The notes: a model not told the origin generated them from the letters alone. Positions 48,840-61,975 are shown, counted from the first letter of the stretch. The stretch is DNA of 64,000 bases from Hyperoodon ampullatus (GCA_949752795.1 OX457062.1:96895777-96959776); one strand, 5' to 3'. A program made the numbers and translations.

Positions 48840-50228
48840 CATAGCTTCTTACCTGGTTCCCTTTGTGACTAGTGGGGGATGAATTTCATGGCTAAGGAAG
48901 AGAGCCAACCCAGTGTTGATCTCTCAGCGTTGCACCTGTAATCTTTTGGGCTTAAATGCCCTACCTACTGTGCCTTAGTTCATGAATTGTTAAGAGTAAC
49001 TCACTTAAAATGGGAAGCTGACAATGTAAGAACTTAAAATTGAGCTCCTCAGAGAGAGTCATAGAAATGGAAAAATAATCGTTTAATGGGGCTACATTAT
49101 TTATATTTATATGATGTTAGAGTTCAAAACTCTTTGGAATAGTAAATGAACTGGGCAGCTTAACTGTGAAGGAAGGAGGCTGTGTCATTGGATTAAATGT
49201 TTTTCTGAATGTGGTAAGAGCTCTGAGGTAATGGTAGACTTCAGTATCGGGACTGAGAAGAGACGTTTTCTTGATTAAGAAGGAGAGTAGTGGGTACTGG
49301 GAAAAGGAAATGCTCTTCTGCATACACCTAAAATTTAAGAGAGGTAGGATATGAAATTGAAGGAGTGGAAGGCCATAGAGAAGGAGAAAAGAAACCATTT
49401 TTCCTCCTGAAGTAATCTGAGATCCTGACTTGAACAAACCAATTGATAAAAAAATTATTAGATGAGAATAAGGAGATTTGAACATTGACTAGATATTTGA
49501 TGTTAAGGAATTATTATTATCTTTTTAGATAGAGTAATAATATTGTGGTCATATTCAAAAGAAAAAGTACTTAGCTTTTAGAAATACATACTGACATAAT
49601 GTAGATGACATAATATGGTATCTGGGATCTGCTGGGGAGAGGAAGAAGTGGTCAGGAGTACAGGTACAAATGGCTATGTGTTTATAATTGTCGTAGATGG
49701 CTGATGGGTACAGGAGGTGCACTATGCAGTTTCTTTCTACTTTTGTGTATATTTGAAAGGTCCCATAATAATAAAAACTAAAAAAAAAAGAAAAAAGCAA
49801 AACACCGAAACCCACAGAAAAACAAAAAGCCCAACAACTTAGGTATAGAATTGTCAAACCTACACTTCTGCCTTCTTCCAACTTAACTCCAGATGGGGCA
49901 AGTAAAACCATAGATTCTTGCAGATGTTGCCAAAATAGAATGTGGTTTAGATTTCCATCCCCTCAAGTTGGTAAACTGTCTGTAATACAGCATCATCGAG
50001 AAAGCAACAAGCTCTACTTTCTGTCTTCCCAACAGTGTGGTACATTACAACAGGGTAGAAGTCATCCTATGCATCTCTAAGGCTCTTCCTTTCTGTAGGT
50101 GAAGAAATAAGATTTTAAAAGCGATACATAATTAGAGAATAGGAAACTATGGTTTAAAATTAAATGCCATGTTTTATAGTGCTGAGTAAGCACTAGAAAT
50201 TAAGAAAAAGGAAAGAACATTTTTGGTT
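48840..50228. other. Low-copy intronic sequence
   Basis: Nothing recognised. A minus-strand 122-codon frame at 49117-49485 has no recognisable homology. Confidence 0.4.
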
Positions 50229-50240
50229 AGGGATAAGCAG

Positions 50241-50505
50241 TTTTTGTTTTGTTTTTTTTACCATTAAAAAAATTGCATTATAGTCAATTTACAATATCGT
50301 GTTAGTTTCTGGTGTACAGCACAGTGATTCAGTTATACATATATATGTATGTATATATATTCTTTTTCAGATTTTCTTCCCTTATAGGTTATTACAGAAT
50401 ATTGAGTATAGTTCCCTGTGCTATAGTAGGTCCTTGTTGGTTATCTATTTTATATATACTAGTGTGTATATGTTAATTCCAACCTCCTAATTTATCCTTC
50501 CCCCC
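50241..50505 (-). mobile_element. L1 3'-end insertion
   Basis: Antisense L1 3' UTR (AGTCAATTTACAATATCGTG; TCCCTGTGCTATAGTAGGTC). TSD AGGGATAAGCAG at 50229-50240 and 50506-50517. Confidence 0.92.
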
Positions 50506-50517
50506 AGGGATAAGCAG

Positions 50518-51210
50518 GTTTTATTAGGCCAGTGGACTTTGGGGTCACCTTTAAACAAAGTGTAGGAAGGAGTTGGATTGCTGTCAGAAGTATGGGGCCA
50601 GCACATCCAGGGAGGGAAAATGCTACGTTTGGGAGGAGTAGATGAATTTGGGTTGATACAAGATGTTTTAGATAGATGGGACTGGGTCAGTTCATAAAGG
50701 ACATGAATTTTTAGCTGAGGCATTTGGGCTTGCCTTTATAGGCTATAGGGAGACATTCTGGGTTGGAGAGCCAGTTTTGACTCTTAAGATACCCAATTAT
50801 TAATTTGATTTGATGATAATGTAGTATATTCTTAGTTGCATGCATTTGCATGGAGAATATAACTTTCCTGTATAACAAACTTTTTTCACATAAATTATTT
50901 CTGCAATGTCTCAAAAGGGCTATTCAGGGACCATAATTAATATTTCTTTTTCAGAAAGGGGAGGAACACTGAGGTGCTCAGAGTTAATGCCCTTAATAAA
51001 GTGTGAGTCAGTGGCAGATCTGGGTTCAGATCAGATATCTTGGGTACTGAGCTCCTTCTACTCCCTTTACTTAATTAAAGGTAATTGTTTTCTGTGTAAC
51101 TGGTATTCTTTTCTATTTGAGATTTGTAGTACATATAGGTAATGTTGACTTTAAGCATTTTCTGCCTTTTCTCACCCCACCTTCTTCTTGGGAATATGTA
51201 TTTTTCTTTG
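50518..51210. other. Low-copy intronic sequence
   Basis: No gene or clear repeat. Confidence 0.4.
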
Positions 51211-51221
51211 CCCTTAATTTT

Positions 51222-51515
51222 TTTAAAATTTATTTATTTTATTTTTATTTTTGGCTGCGTTGGGTCTTCGTAGCTGTGCGCAGGCTTTCTCTAGTTGCGG
51301 CGAGTAGGGGCTACTCTTCGTTGCGGTGTGCAGGCTTCTCATTGCAGTGGCTTCTCTTGTTGTGGAGCACGGGCTCTAGGCACGCGGGCTTCAGTAGTTG
51401 TGGCGCACGGGCTTAGTTGCTCCATGGCATGTGGGATCTTCCCAGATCAGGGATCGAACCTGTGTCCCTTGCATTGGCAGGTGGATTCTCAACCACCATG
51501 CCACCACGGAAGTCC
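51222..51515 (-). mobile_element. CHR-type SINE, long subtype
   Basis: Reverse-oriented with a TTTA-rich tail: GGCTGCGTTGGGTCTTCGTA to CACCACGGAAGTCC. Preceded by CCCTTAATTTTTTT at 51211, which recurs at 51659 and 51874. Confidence 0.92.
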
Positions 51516-51522
51516 TGTAAGT

Positions 51523-51656
51523 TTTTTTTTTCTTTCTTTATCTTTTTGGCCGTGCCCTGTGGAATGCAGGATCTTAGTTCCCCAGTCAGGTATCAAACCC
51601 ATGCCCCCTGCAGTGGAAGTGTGGAGTCCCAACAACTGGACCGCCAGGGAATTCCC
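51523..51656 (-). mobile_element. CHR-type SINE, short subtype
   Basis: Reverse-oriented: GGCCGTGCCCTGTGGAATGC to GCCAGGGAATTCCC. Directly behind the long SINE and followed by CCCTTAATTTTT. Confidence 0.9.
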
Positions 51657-51678
51657 AACCCTTAATTTTTTTTTTAAG

Positions 51679-51868
51679 TTTTTTTTTTTTTGATGTGGAC
51701 CATTTTTAAAGTCTTTATTGAGTTTGTTACAACATTGCTCCTGTTTTATGTTTTTTGGCTTTTTGGCTGCAAGGCATGTGGGATCTTGGCTCCCTGACCA
51801 GGAATCGAACCCATATCCCCTGCATTGGAAGGCGAAGTCCCAACCACTGGACTGCCAGGGAAGTCCCT
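51679..51868 (-). mobile_element. CHR-related SINE with a distinct 3' region
   Basis: Reverse-oriented. The tRNA-related half is normal (GGGATCTTGGCTCCCTGACC to GCCAGGGAAGTCCC). The 3' half (GATGTGGACCATTTTTAAAG, TTTATTGAGTTTGTTACAAC) differs from all other copies in the window. TSD CCCTTAATTTTT at 51659-51670 and 51874-51885. Confidence 0.88.
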
Positions 51869-52054
51869 CCTAGCCCTTAATTTTTAAAAGTGGTTCTAGC
51901 CAGAATTTTTTAGCAGATCAGGACCCATCACTTTGTTTATCCCCTGTCCTGTCTGTCTGTTTGGTGGTAGTTGTTTCATTGCCATTGATAAATCTGCCCA
52001 GTGTAATGTTATGCCCCTACCTTATGCTTCTGATTGCTACCACAATGTATCTTG

Positions 52055-53290
52055 CTTTTAATATTCTTAATCAACTTGATTGATGTATAATTTACATTCA
52101 GTGAAATTGAACCATTTTAGATATACATTTTGCATTTTGACAGATATACTCACTCAAATAATGGTCACATAATCAAGATATAAGAACTTTTCTGTTATCC
52201 CCAGAAGTTCCTTTACTGCTCTTTGCATTCATTCCCACCCCTCTTTACCCCCAGAAATTTACTGATTTGCTGTCCATAGGTTAACTTTGCCTTTTCTGGA
52301 ATTTCATGTAAACAGCCTTATCCAGGATGTACTCTTCTTTCATCAGCATCCTGTGTTTAGGATCATTCATTGTTGTTGCCTGTATCAGTAGTTTGTTAGT
52401 TTTTTTTTTGCTGAGCAGTATATGGGCGTACTGTTACATTGTAAGGATATAACAGGATTTGTTTATCCATTCATCTGTTGAACACTTGAATTGTTTCTAG
52501 TTTTTGCCTATAATGAATAAAGCTGCTATGAACTTGTTGTGAAACTTTTGGTAGACTTATGTTTTAATTTCTCTTGGGTAAATACCTTAGAGTGGAATGG
52601 CTGGATCCTTTGGTTAGTAGGTGTGTGTTGAACTTTTTAAGAAACTGCCAGATTGTCTTCCAAAGTGGCTGTACTATCTTACATTCTGTCTCGCAGTGTG
52701 TGAGAGTTCCTGTTGCTCTTTATCCTCACCAACACTAATATGATAAAATTTTAGCCATTACCGTTCTAATCAGTGTGTAGTGCTATCTTGTGGTTTTAAT
52801 TTACATTTTCCTGATAACTAATGATACTGACATCTTTTCATGTACTTATTTGCTAGCTGTTTATCTTTGGTGAAGTACTCGTTCAGATCTTTTGCCTATT
52901 TTAAAAAATTGGGTTGTTTGTTTTCTTAAAGTAGAGTTTCAAGAATTCTTTATCATTCTGGAAACAAGTCCTTTACCAGATAAATGCTTTGCAAAGATTT
53001 TCTTCGTTTCTTTGATTTATCTTTTCATCCTCTTAACAGTGTCTTTTATTTATTATTTTATTTTTTTATTTAAAAAATTTTTATTGGAGTATAGTTGATT
53101 TACAATGTTGTGTTAGTTTCAGGTGTACAACAACGTGAATCAGTTATACATATATCAACAGTGTCTTTTAGGAGCAAGAGTTTTTATTTTGAATTCCGAT
53201 TTATCCATTTTTCTCTTATGAATTGTGCTTTTGGTATCATATCTAAGAAATCCTCCTGTTAACCCATAACTCAAGCACATGCAAGCTGTC
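52055..53290 (-). mobile_element. L1 fragment, interrupted
   Basis: Antisense old L1: TTGATGTATAATTTACATTC, TTTCTGGAATTTCATGTAAA, TTATCCATTCATCTGTTGAAC and GAAACAAGTCCTTTACCAG. Split by an L1 3'-end insertion at 53049-53156. Confidence 0.82.
53049..53156 (-). mobile_element. L1 3'-end insertion in the older L1
   Basis: Antisense (TTATTGGAGTATAGTTGATT; AGGTGTACAACAACGTGAAT), only about 110 bp. TSD AACAGTGTCTTTTA at 53035-53048 and 53157-53170. Confidence 0.92.
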
Positions 53291-53980
53291 TTCCAGCCTC
53301 CTCTCAGGTACTTGGGGCAATGGCAATGTGTTGTTTACTAATCATCAGATTTTAATAATATTTGAAAGATAAATAATTTGTGTGGATAATACCCATCCAT
53401 ATCTAACATGGTTTATAGAAAAATCATGTTTTCTAGTGAAGACCAGACTCCCTCCTTGGTGTAAAGATGTCAGGGATCTTAGATTGATAGAAGTTTAAAA
53501 AAATCAATCAATCAATCTTAGCTCGGGATAAACTTTATTAAAATCAATTTATGAAGATTTAAAAAAAATTTGAAGATACTGAAGAAAGGTGCTAGATTTG
53601 TGTGAAAATAGCCATTTATAGTTATAACAGATACATCAATTTTGTTAAACTCCTTTACATAGAATAGCTTATCTTATAGCATACTTAAGTTTCCATGCTC
53701 TCAAATGAAATATAATGTAAGGTTTAAAATTTGTTTTCATGAATTATTTTCAAAAGTTTATGGGTTGTCTGATTTGCTGCACGAAAAATGGAAAATTCAT
53801 TTCCTTCATTAATGAGATGTATTATTTAGTGTGATTATTTTTATTTTACTGTTTTAAGTAGCTGTTAAAGTTAAAAATTTAGTCTTCATTTTCTCCTTTC
53901 AGTTTTTAAAGTAATAAAGTAGTTTGGGGTTTATCATAGCAGGGCAAGAAGTCAAGCCACATTCCATTTTATATGCGTTA
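53291..53980. other. Low-copy intronic sequence
   Basis: AT-rich, with a short (AATC)n run at 53502-53517. No gene. Confidence 0.4.
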
Positions 53981-53981
53981 G

Positions 53982-54358
53982 AGGTGCATATATATGGAAT
54001 CTAAAAAAAAACGGTACTGATGAACCTAGTGGCAGGGCAGGAATAAAGACGCAGACGTAGAGAACGGACTTGAGGACATGGCGGGGAAGGGGAAGCTGGG
54101 ACGAAGTGAGGGAGTAGCATCGACATATATACACTACCAAGTGTAAAATGAATGGTTAGTGCTGCTGCATAGCACAGGGAGATCAGCTTGATGCTTTGTG
54201 ACCACCTAGAGGGGTGGGATAGGGAGGGTGGGAGGGAGGCTCAAGAAGGAGGGTCTATGGGGATATATGTATACGTATAGCTGATTCACTTTGTTGTACA
54301 GCAAAAACTAACACAACGTTGTAAAGCAATTATACTCCAATAAAGATGTGGGAAAAAA
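53982..54358 (+). mobile_element. Young sense L1 3'-UTR insertion
   Basis: ATATATATGGAATCTAAAAA to CCAATAAAGATGTGGG and an A tail. Nearly the same 3' UTR as the L1 at 44020-45563, so it is of the same young family. The insertion is almost confined to the 3' UTR. Confidence 0.92.
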
Positions 54359-56776
54359 AAGAATCGTTAGAGACAGATTATTTTCTATGGGATCTATTCC
54401 TGATTTCTCTCTAGCACAAGATTTTTAGCAATTAAAAGTCAAATGCAGTTAAGATCTACTACTTAACTTTACTATTTTAAGTGTTTCAAGAGAACTCAGT
54501 TTGTAGGCCATTTAGTTACTAATTACCCTGCCTTTTCTGCAGAAAGAGCTTAAGTTGAAGTTCTGTTTTAAGGTGCCTTTTCCAAAAGGAGCTGTTGTAG
54601 GTGTAAGAGTAGACCAGTCAAGATCTGGGTAGCAGCCATTAATTGTAAGTACACAGTCTGATAAGATAACATGCCAAATTGTATTGTTCATCCTAATTTA
54701 TGGCAGTGTTTATCAGTAGAAAAGAAATGTGAATGATGGTTAAACACTAAACTACCACTGAAGGTCAAATGCCTGGTAGATGAATTGGAGGAAGGGTGAA
54801 CCAGTCTCTATTATCCAGTTTTAAGAGTCAGTAATCTCAAAAAATAAAGAAAAAAGGAGTTAAGAAAGGGAGGCAATAAATAGTAGGGCTGTTTTCATTT
54901 AAAATGTCTTTAGGAGATAATTACAAAGCTGTAGGGTTATGTAACTTTTAGTGTTTGTCTGATGATAATGAAGTATGTTATAAATTGGATAAAACAAGCA
55001 CTCTGCGATGTTTAAAATTTTTTTCTTGGCAGTTACTGACAAATTACACTTGAGAGCAAGCTTAGGAGCTTGTTCAGGACAGGAGCAAGTCCAACAGTAA
55101 AAATACTGAGGGATTTTGACCTTAGTCTTGGGTCTTTTTTCTCTCGACCAGTCTATGAATTTTAATGCTGTATTCTTCCAGGCACATTTTTTCCTAGATC
55201 TTTCTGATAATATGCTCATTGGTGTATGATAAAGTTATCAGTGTACCTGAAGAGGTTTTTTTTGTTTTGTTTTTCCTGGAGTAGAGTGTGCCATTTCTAA
55301 CATTACTGACAAGGTTTGTCTTTCTCTTTTAAGTGAGGAATCTTAAGAAACTTCACTGAGAACTTAAGAGCTTAAAACTTGGGTATGCTCTCCTCCTGAT
55401 AATCTTTTTACTCACATCTTTATTGGTAAGTCAGGCCAGAGGGTTTGTTTACCTTTTGAACAAGGGAAGCTAGGCCCTACAGTCTGTTTGGTTGCAGATA
55501 TCCTGGCAGCTGAATTTAGATTGAGCAGGGGGTACTGCCATGCTCAGTGGTTCTGAGTCTGGCCGCTCTAGACACCAAGATACTGTGCCTGTTACATAAA
55601 TGGTGAAAGGTAATGAATCTTTGCTTTGCTTTGTGGAAGATTTCCAACCTCACTAATTTAAGGTTTCATTGTGGTTATGGTCACATCTTCTGAGACATGG
55701 ATGCTGATTATTTTAGCTTAAACTTGTTTCAGCGACAGTGTTAGGGAAAGGGGAGGGTGCTGAATTCCAACAACTGGTAGTTTTATTTATTTATTAAATT
55801 CAGGTCTAATGATGCGAAGAATAGTTAGGCAAATCTACATGTAATATATTTCGTTAAGTATAAGTAGTCATATAATCCATGATAGCAGCTAAAAATTTCT
55901 AAGTGCATTATAGGAAACTAGTAAAGCTAATTTCTGTTTCATCCAGAGCAAAAGAATGTAATATTCTAATTTCAGAAAAAGACAACTTCTTAAAACAAAC
56001 AGACTTGAACCACTTTATGTGTTTTTCAATATGTAAGATTTTTTCATCTTGTCTCATGTTTTACTTCTTAGTCATTTACTTCCAGTAGTTTTCAAATAGG
56101 TTGAGGGAATGAACATGGTAGCCGAGTTCCCTCTATACAAGATTTTCCTGCTGTGTGTGCGAACCACTTTTTCTAGAAGAACCCTTCCATTGGCAGTCTT
56201 CTCGAGGGCAGGTACTTTTTCTACACTTAGAGATTTGGGGGCTAAAGCCTGTGTTTAGTCAGAGGTGACAAATGGCTCAAAAAAATTTTTTTTCCAGTTT
56301 AATGAGAAATGATTCAGAATTGAAACTGAAGTGGATATGGAGTTACTTGCAGTTACCCTTAAACAGTTGCTGTCTGTTACTGTTAGGCATATTTTGGACA
56401 TGTGGGTTCCATATCAATACTTCGTGTTATGTTGCTAAATTTTTTGTCTGGTTTAGACACTTCACTTTTGAAGTTAGGTTGGAACCGGCTTTGAACAGAG
56501 GGCCACTGGAAATTGAATACAGTGGCCCATTTGGTGAGGACAAAAAGTTGGCATATTTTTAGTTAAGAATTCTTAGGAAAATTTTGATAATGTGAAGATA
56601 TATTTTCCAAATGTCATACGATTTTGAGGTTAAGTAGTTGTTGGGAAGACCAGGAAGCTTGTGATTCCTACTGAAAATATTAGCCTTTTACACTAAAACT
56701 ATCAGTATTTTTTCTTTTATAATTAAACAAAGGTAAGTTTTTTAAAAAAAAGCACGTTCATTGTAAAAAGTTCAAT
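54359..56776. other. 2.4 kb low-copy intronic block
   Basis: No recognised repeat or exon. A 96-codon plus-strand frame at 56272-56562 has no recognisable homology. Confidence 0.45.
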
Positions 56777-56790
56777 CTATGTAGAAATTT

Positions 56791-57144
56791 TTTTTTAAAA
56801 TAAATGTATTTATTTTTATTTTTGGGTGCGTTGGGTCTTCGTTGCTGCGCACGGGCTTTCTCTAGTTGTGGCGAGTGGGAGCTACTCTTCGTTGTGGCGC
56901 ACGGGCTTCTCATTGCTGTGGCTTCTCTTGTTGTGGAGCACGGGCTCTAGGCACACGGGCTTTAGTAGTTGCAGCATGTGGGCTCAGTGGTTGTGGCTCG
57001 CGGGCTCTAGAGCACAGGCTCAGTAGTTGTGGTGCATGGGCTTAGTTGCTCTGCGGCATGTGGGATCTTCCCGGACCAGGGCTCGAACCTGTGTCCCCTG
57101 CATTGTCAGGCAGATTCTTAACCACTGAACCACCAGGGAAACCC
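56791..57144 (-). mobile_element. CHR-type SINE, long subtype
   Basis: Reverse-oriented with a TTTA-rich tail; head CACCAGGGAAACCC. TSD CTATGTAGAAATTT at 56777-56790 and 57145-57158. Confidence 0.95.
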
Positions 57145-57158
57145 CTATGTAGAAATTT

Positions 57159-57830
57159 ATAAAGAAAAAGGCAGTCCCACATTCCCACATTTTGCTCTCT
57201 AGAGGTAACTACTATTAACAGTTTGGTATATGTTCTTCCATACCTTTTCCTGTGTACATACAAACATTTGTAGGTAAATTTTGGGGCGTTTATTTTATTT
57301 TATTGTACTGTAGCTTTCGTAACTCTCTTTGCATATGAAACCTACTTTATTCCCCCACCCCCATTTTTTTCTGTTAGCTTTTGAAAGACTGTTGTTTGTT
57401 TTCTTATTCATATATAGGGCCTTTAAAAATCATATTATGGTTATTAATCCTTTGTTACATATGGTGTATTTTCTCTCCGCATATCATTTATCTTAAGTTT
57501 TAACTTTTGTGGTATTTTTTGTCATATAAAAGTTTTTTAAAAAACTGTAGTTCTAGTATGACTTCTGGGTTTTATGGTATGCTTAGGAATGTAGATGCCT
57601 ACATGAACATTTAAAATATCCTGTATTTTCTTCTAGTGTTTTGTAGATTTATTTTTAATATTTAGGTTTTTCAATATAGTGTGAGATAAGGATCTAACTT
57701 AAAAAAACATTGATAGCCAGTTGTCCTAGTAGTTTATCATTTACTACCTGCATGTTTGAAATGGTCTTGTTAACATATACTCTTAATAAAGGGTACTAAC
57801 TGTGTACCTGTACTACATGTTTTAATTACT
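57159..57830 (-). mobile_element. Ancient L1 (L1M-type) fragment
   Basis: Antisense. AGAGGTAACTACTATTAACA, GTTATTAATCCTTTGTTACA and CAATATAGTGTGAGATAAGG follow the old L1 pattern. Very diverged. Confidence 0.5.
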
Positions 57831-58154
57831 GTCACATTAGCATATATTTCAAAATTCATTAATTATGACAAATGATTCACTCTCTCTGTTTTTTAGACTG
57901 TCATAATCATCAGCAAACGATAATTTGGATTCTTCCAGTATTTATGCTCCTTTTTTAGTGACACTGTTGAAGAATAGTTGTGATGCTAGTAATACCACCT
58001 GACACAGCACTTCTCAACCTTATATGCACAGAAATTACCTGGGGGATCTTATTAAGAAGCAGATTCAGTAAATCTGGGCATGCCTGAGAGTCTGCATTTC
58101 TGACAAGCCCGCAGGTAATGTTGATTTACAAGCTTATAGACCTTATTTTGAGTA

Positions 58155-58590
58155 ACAGGGAGCTAATATTTATTGAACACTTAATTTATTCTGGTCAGTG
58201 TTCTCAGTGCTGTACATGTATGGACTCTTCTTTTTTTTTTTTTTTGCGGTACGCGGGCCTCTCACTGCTGTGGCCTCTCCCGCCGCGGAGCACAGGCTCC
58301 GGACGCGCAGGCCCAGCGGCCATGGCTCACGGGCCCAGCCGCTCCGCGGCACGTGGGATACTCCCGGACCGGGGCACGAACCCGCGTCCCCTGCATCGGC
58401 AGGCGGACCCCCAACCACTGCGCCACCAGGGAAGCCCTGGACTCTTCTTAACTCCGTGATGATTAGCATCCCCAATTTACCAGTGAAGAAACTGAGACTT
58501 AGACTTGCCCAAAGTGACACAGCCAGTAAGCCAGTAAGTGGAAGAGCCAGATCAAGCTCAAGCAGTTTGCACCCTTAACCTCTTGGATAT
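58155..58590 (-). mobile_element. MIR SINE remnant split by a young SINE
   Basis: TATTTATTGAACACTTAATT before the insertion, and CCAGTGAAGAAACTGAGACT and GACACAGCCAGTAAG after it, are antisense MIR. Confidence 0.8.
58233..58437 (-). mobile_element. CHR-type SINE, young subtype
   Basis: Reverse-oriented: GCGGTACGCGGGCCTCTCAC to CACCAGGGAAGCCC. Very CpG-rich, hence probably young. TSD TGGACTCTTCTT at 58221-58232 and 58438-58449 inside the MIR. Confidence 0.95.
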
Positions 58591-58654
58591 ATTTCTTCAC
58601 CAGTAGCAGGCATTATTTTCTCTTGTGTGACTCACATGGTAATGCCCATAGTTT

Positions 58655-59830
58655 AGTTTTAGTTTTTAATTAATAGACTTTATTTTTTGGAACAGTTTTA
58701 GGTTTACAGAAAAATTGAGCAGAATGTAGAGAATTTCCATATACCTCCTTACCTTCCCTCTCCCCTAATATTAGCATCTTGCATTAGTATGGTACATTTG
58801 TTATAACTAATGAGCGAATATTGATACGTTATTTTAAACTAAAGTCCATAGTTTACATTAGGGTCCACATTTTATCTTGTACATTCTATGGATTTGGACC
58901 AATGTCTAATGTCGTGTATTTACGATTATGGTATCACACAGAATACTTTCACTGCCCTCGAGCTACCCCAGGCTCTACTTATTCATTCCTCTCTCCCCCA
59001 CCCCCCCTCCCTGGCAAACACTGGCCTTTTTACTGCCTCCATAATTTTGCCTTTCCAGATTTCTGGAATCATATATAGTTGGAATAATAGAGTATATAGC
59101 CTGTTCAAGTTGGCTTCTTTCACTTAGCGATATGCATTTAAGGTTCTTCCATGAGTTTTTGAGGCTCAGTAGCTGATTTCATCTTATCCCTGAATAATAT
59201 TTCATTGTCTGGATGTACCACAGTTTATTTATCCATCCACTGAGGACATCTCGTCTGCTTCCAAGTTTGGGCAATTATGAATAGAACTGCTGTAAACATC
59301 CACATACAGATTTTTGTGTGGACTTAAGTTTTCAGCTCATTTGGGTAAATACCATGGAGCATGACTGCTGGATTATATGGTAAGAGTATGTTTAGATTTG
59401 TAAGAAACTGCCAAATTGTCTTCCAAAGTGGCTGTACCATCTTGCATGCCCACCAGCAATGAAAGAGAGTTCCTGTTTCACCTTTTTGCCAGTGTTTGCT
59501 ATTGTCAGTGTTTTGGATTTTGGCCATTCTAATAGGTGTGTAGTGATATCTCATTTTTTAATTTTCAATTCACTAATGACATATGAAGCTGTGCTGCTTT
59601 TCATATGCATATTTGCTTCTGTGTATCTTCTTTGGTGAGGTTCAGGTCTTTTGCCCTTTAAAATTTTTTTTCCTTACTATTGAGTTTTTAAGAGTTCTTA
59701 GTATTATTATTTTGGATACCAGTCCTTCGTCAGATATATGTTTTGCAAAGATTTCCTCCCAGTTTTTGGCTTGTCTATGCCTTTAGTTTTTACCATTACC
59801 ATGAGGCTTGCTCTCCAGTTGTGACAAATA
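58655..59830 (-). mobile_element. L1 fragment, 1.2 kb
   Basis: Antisense old L1: TTTTTGGAACAGTTTTAGGT (3' UTR), TTTTGCCTTTCCAGATTTCTGG, ACTTAGCGATATGCATTTAAGG, GCAATTATGAATAGAACTGC and CAGTCCTTCGTCAGATATATG. Minus-strand 59554-59324 still reads the ORF2 phrase ACKMVQPLWKTIWQFL. Inactive. Confidence 0.85.
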
Positions 59831-61074
59831 ATCAAGAAAGTTTCTTTCTCCGTTTGTCTAAGAGCTTTAGTCAGGAATGCCTACTATAGCAGGGAAGTCT
59901 TTGAAAGTTATTTGGCTAAATGAATAGGTGAAGCTTTGTTTTTTAGCAAGGCATCCCTGTTGTATTCCAGATACTTTAAAATACATTCCTCATGGTATTA
60001 TATTTAAGAATGTAACTGAAAATTTAATTCTAATCCTTGTGATAGTTTACTCTTACTCCTTCCATGATCTCATGTGCCTTTAATGTCCATTTTGCTTACT
60101 TGTCCAGTATCCTCATCTCATTCTGACTTGATCTTCTTTGTTGCAGCTATCTGTCCCTCCACTTGTCTGTAGCAGTCTGTTCCTGTGGCCGGTCAGAACT
60201 TCCACCTCTGACATCATAAGTTTGGAAATTCGGCTCTCTGCACACAGTTTCCTGCCTTCTCAGTTTGCCATTTGCTGAACGTATTCTCTGATTTCACTGA
60301 GGCCTCCAGCCCGTTAAATCTTCTCTGTCTCCAAATTTGTGACATTCTTCCTGTCATCGGTTTATCCCATATGGACCCCATAGTTGGTCACTTGTGATGA
60401 GTCATAAGTATCCTCAGTTCTCCTGCACCTTTGTTCTTCTCTCCCACATGTCATGCAGATCTCCAGCTGTGGATGAACAATGCTGCCCATTTTCCGTGTT
60501 CCTGCTGTAGGGCTTCAAGAAATGATTGAATCGTATTAATTTGTTCTGTTACTAATTCATGAGTTCCCCCCTCATCTATGCTTGTTATTCCCTTTAGTAG
60601 TCTTCTTACTTGTCTGTAGTTGATTTCATTTCTCCTTCACCAGAATGACTGTTCTTTCTAAATCTTTACCCATTTTTGTTGAGCTCAGGTTCATCTCCCT
60701 CTATCACAGAAGATTCCACATGCTCCCTTTAAGAAACCCCAGCACATGTATTATTTCCGTATAATACCTTTTGTTATTCAGATAAAGATAAACTGGCAAG
60801 TTTAACAGCCTTTTTCAGTTTTCCAGCCATCTCTCTTCTCTCAGAGCCCCCACTTCACGGGCTTTTTTCAGATCCTTAACATGCCAGGCTCATTCTTAGC
60901 ATAGGGTTCTCTTTCTTCTGCCAGACGGCTTTTCTCTTTTGGTGTTTAATTCAGACTCCTCTTTGGGACTTATATGTCACTTGCTTGGAAAAGCTTTTGC
61001 TGACCTTCCATTGACCTGAAGATAGACCAGATTCTCCCTGAAATAGTTAATGGTCATGAGAGTAACAACAATAA
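59831..61074. other. Low-copy intronic sequence
   Basis: Pyrimidine-leaning, no recognised gene. Old repeat remnants may be present but unreadable. Confidence 0.4.
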
Positions 61075-61345
61075 CGGTAAACATTTGAGTGTTTGTGTGT
61101 CAGGCACCACTGTAAGCACTTAGACATGTGGACTTTTTTAGTTTTCGCAGCAACCCGATGGGATAGACAGATGGGTAAATAAACGGGGCCTAGAATTGTC
61201 CCCATTTTATAGATGGGGACACTGAAGTGAAGAGGGTGAAGTTACTTGTCCAGAGTCACACAGCCATTTGGTAGGAGAGTTGGGATTTGAACCCTGGCGG
61301 TCAGGCCCCAGAGCCCCTGTTCTAAACTGCTGTGCTGCACTGTAC
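61075..61345 (-). mobile_element. MIR SINE, well preserved
   Basis: Antisense MIR: GTGTCAGGCACCACTGTAAG, CCATTTTATAGATGGGGACA, GAGTCACACAGCCATTTGGT and GGGATTTGAACCCTGGCGGT. Confidence 0.9.
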
Positions 61346-61394
61346 CGGTAGTTGTAACTGTGTCATTTCTGGTTAATGTCCACCTTCCTTGGTA

Positions 61395-61500
61395 GGTGCT
61401 GAGTTCCTTGAGTTCAGAGATCGCACCCGTCCGGTTAATTTTTGGTTCTCCAGTGCCTAGAACAGAGCCCGGCAGTGAGTAGGCTGTGACAGAATGAGTC
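61395..61500 (+). mobile_element. L2 LINE 3'-end remnant
   Basis: Sense L2: TGAGTTCCTTGAGTTCAGAG, then CAGTGCCTAGAACAGAGCCC and GTGAGTAGGC. Confidence 0.68.
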
Positions 61501-61975
61501 ATAGCTGCCATTCTGCTTAATTGAGTAAATAGAGGCTTTCAGTGTGACTGTCCTCAGTTTCCTTCCCCTTTGCTTCCAAATGTTAAATCCCTTTGATCGA
61601 AAGAATAGGTGCCCAATTTATTTCAAAAGTTAATCCCTCTACCTGTTTACCTGTGATATCCTAAAAGCAATATATGCACTTTGTAAGAACAGTTAGTGTA
61701 AATGTACACAAAGGAAGTGTCCTTCATTTTCTTTCTTCCTTAACCTTTACCATTTTCCAGAGTTATCAACTACTAGCAGTCAAAGTATGCCTTCTTCTGT
61801 ACATGTACAAACTGTATGCACTCTTAAAATACACAAAAGGGAGTGTACGTAATACACATACTATTCTAAGTTTGTTTTTTATATTAAAAGTTAACGTTTT
61901 ATATTGAACTATAGCTTTGCGAGAGGTCACTATTTAGGGAAACTACGTAAGGAGTATATGGGATATCTCTGTATT

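Noticed and set aside
58118..58578. Overlapping open frames of 113-126 codons on both strands
   Set aside because: Generated by a CpG-rich SINE. The same peptide fragments recur at every young SINE in the window.
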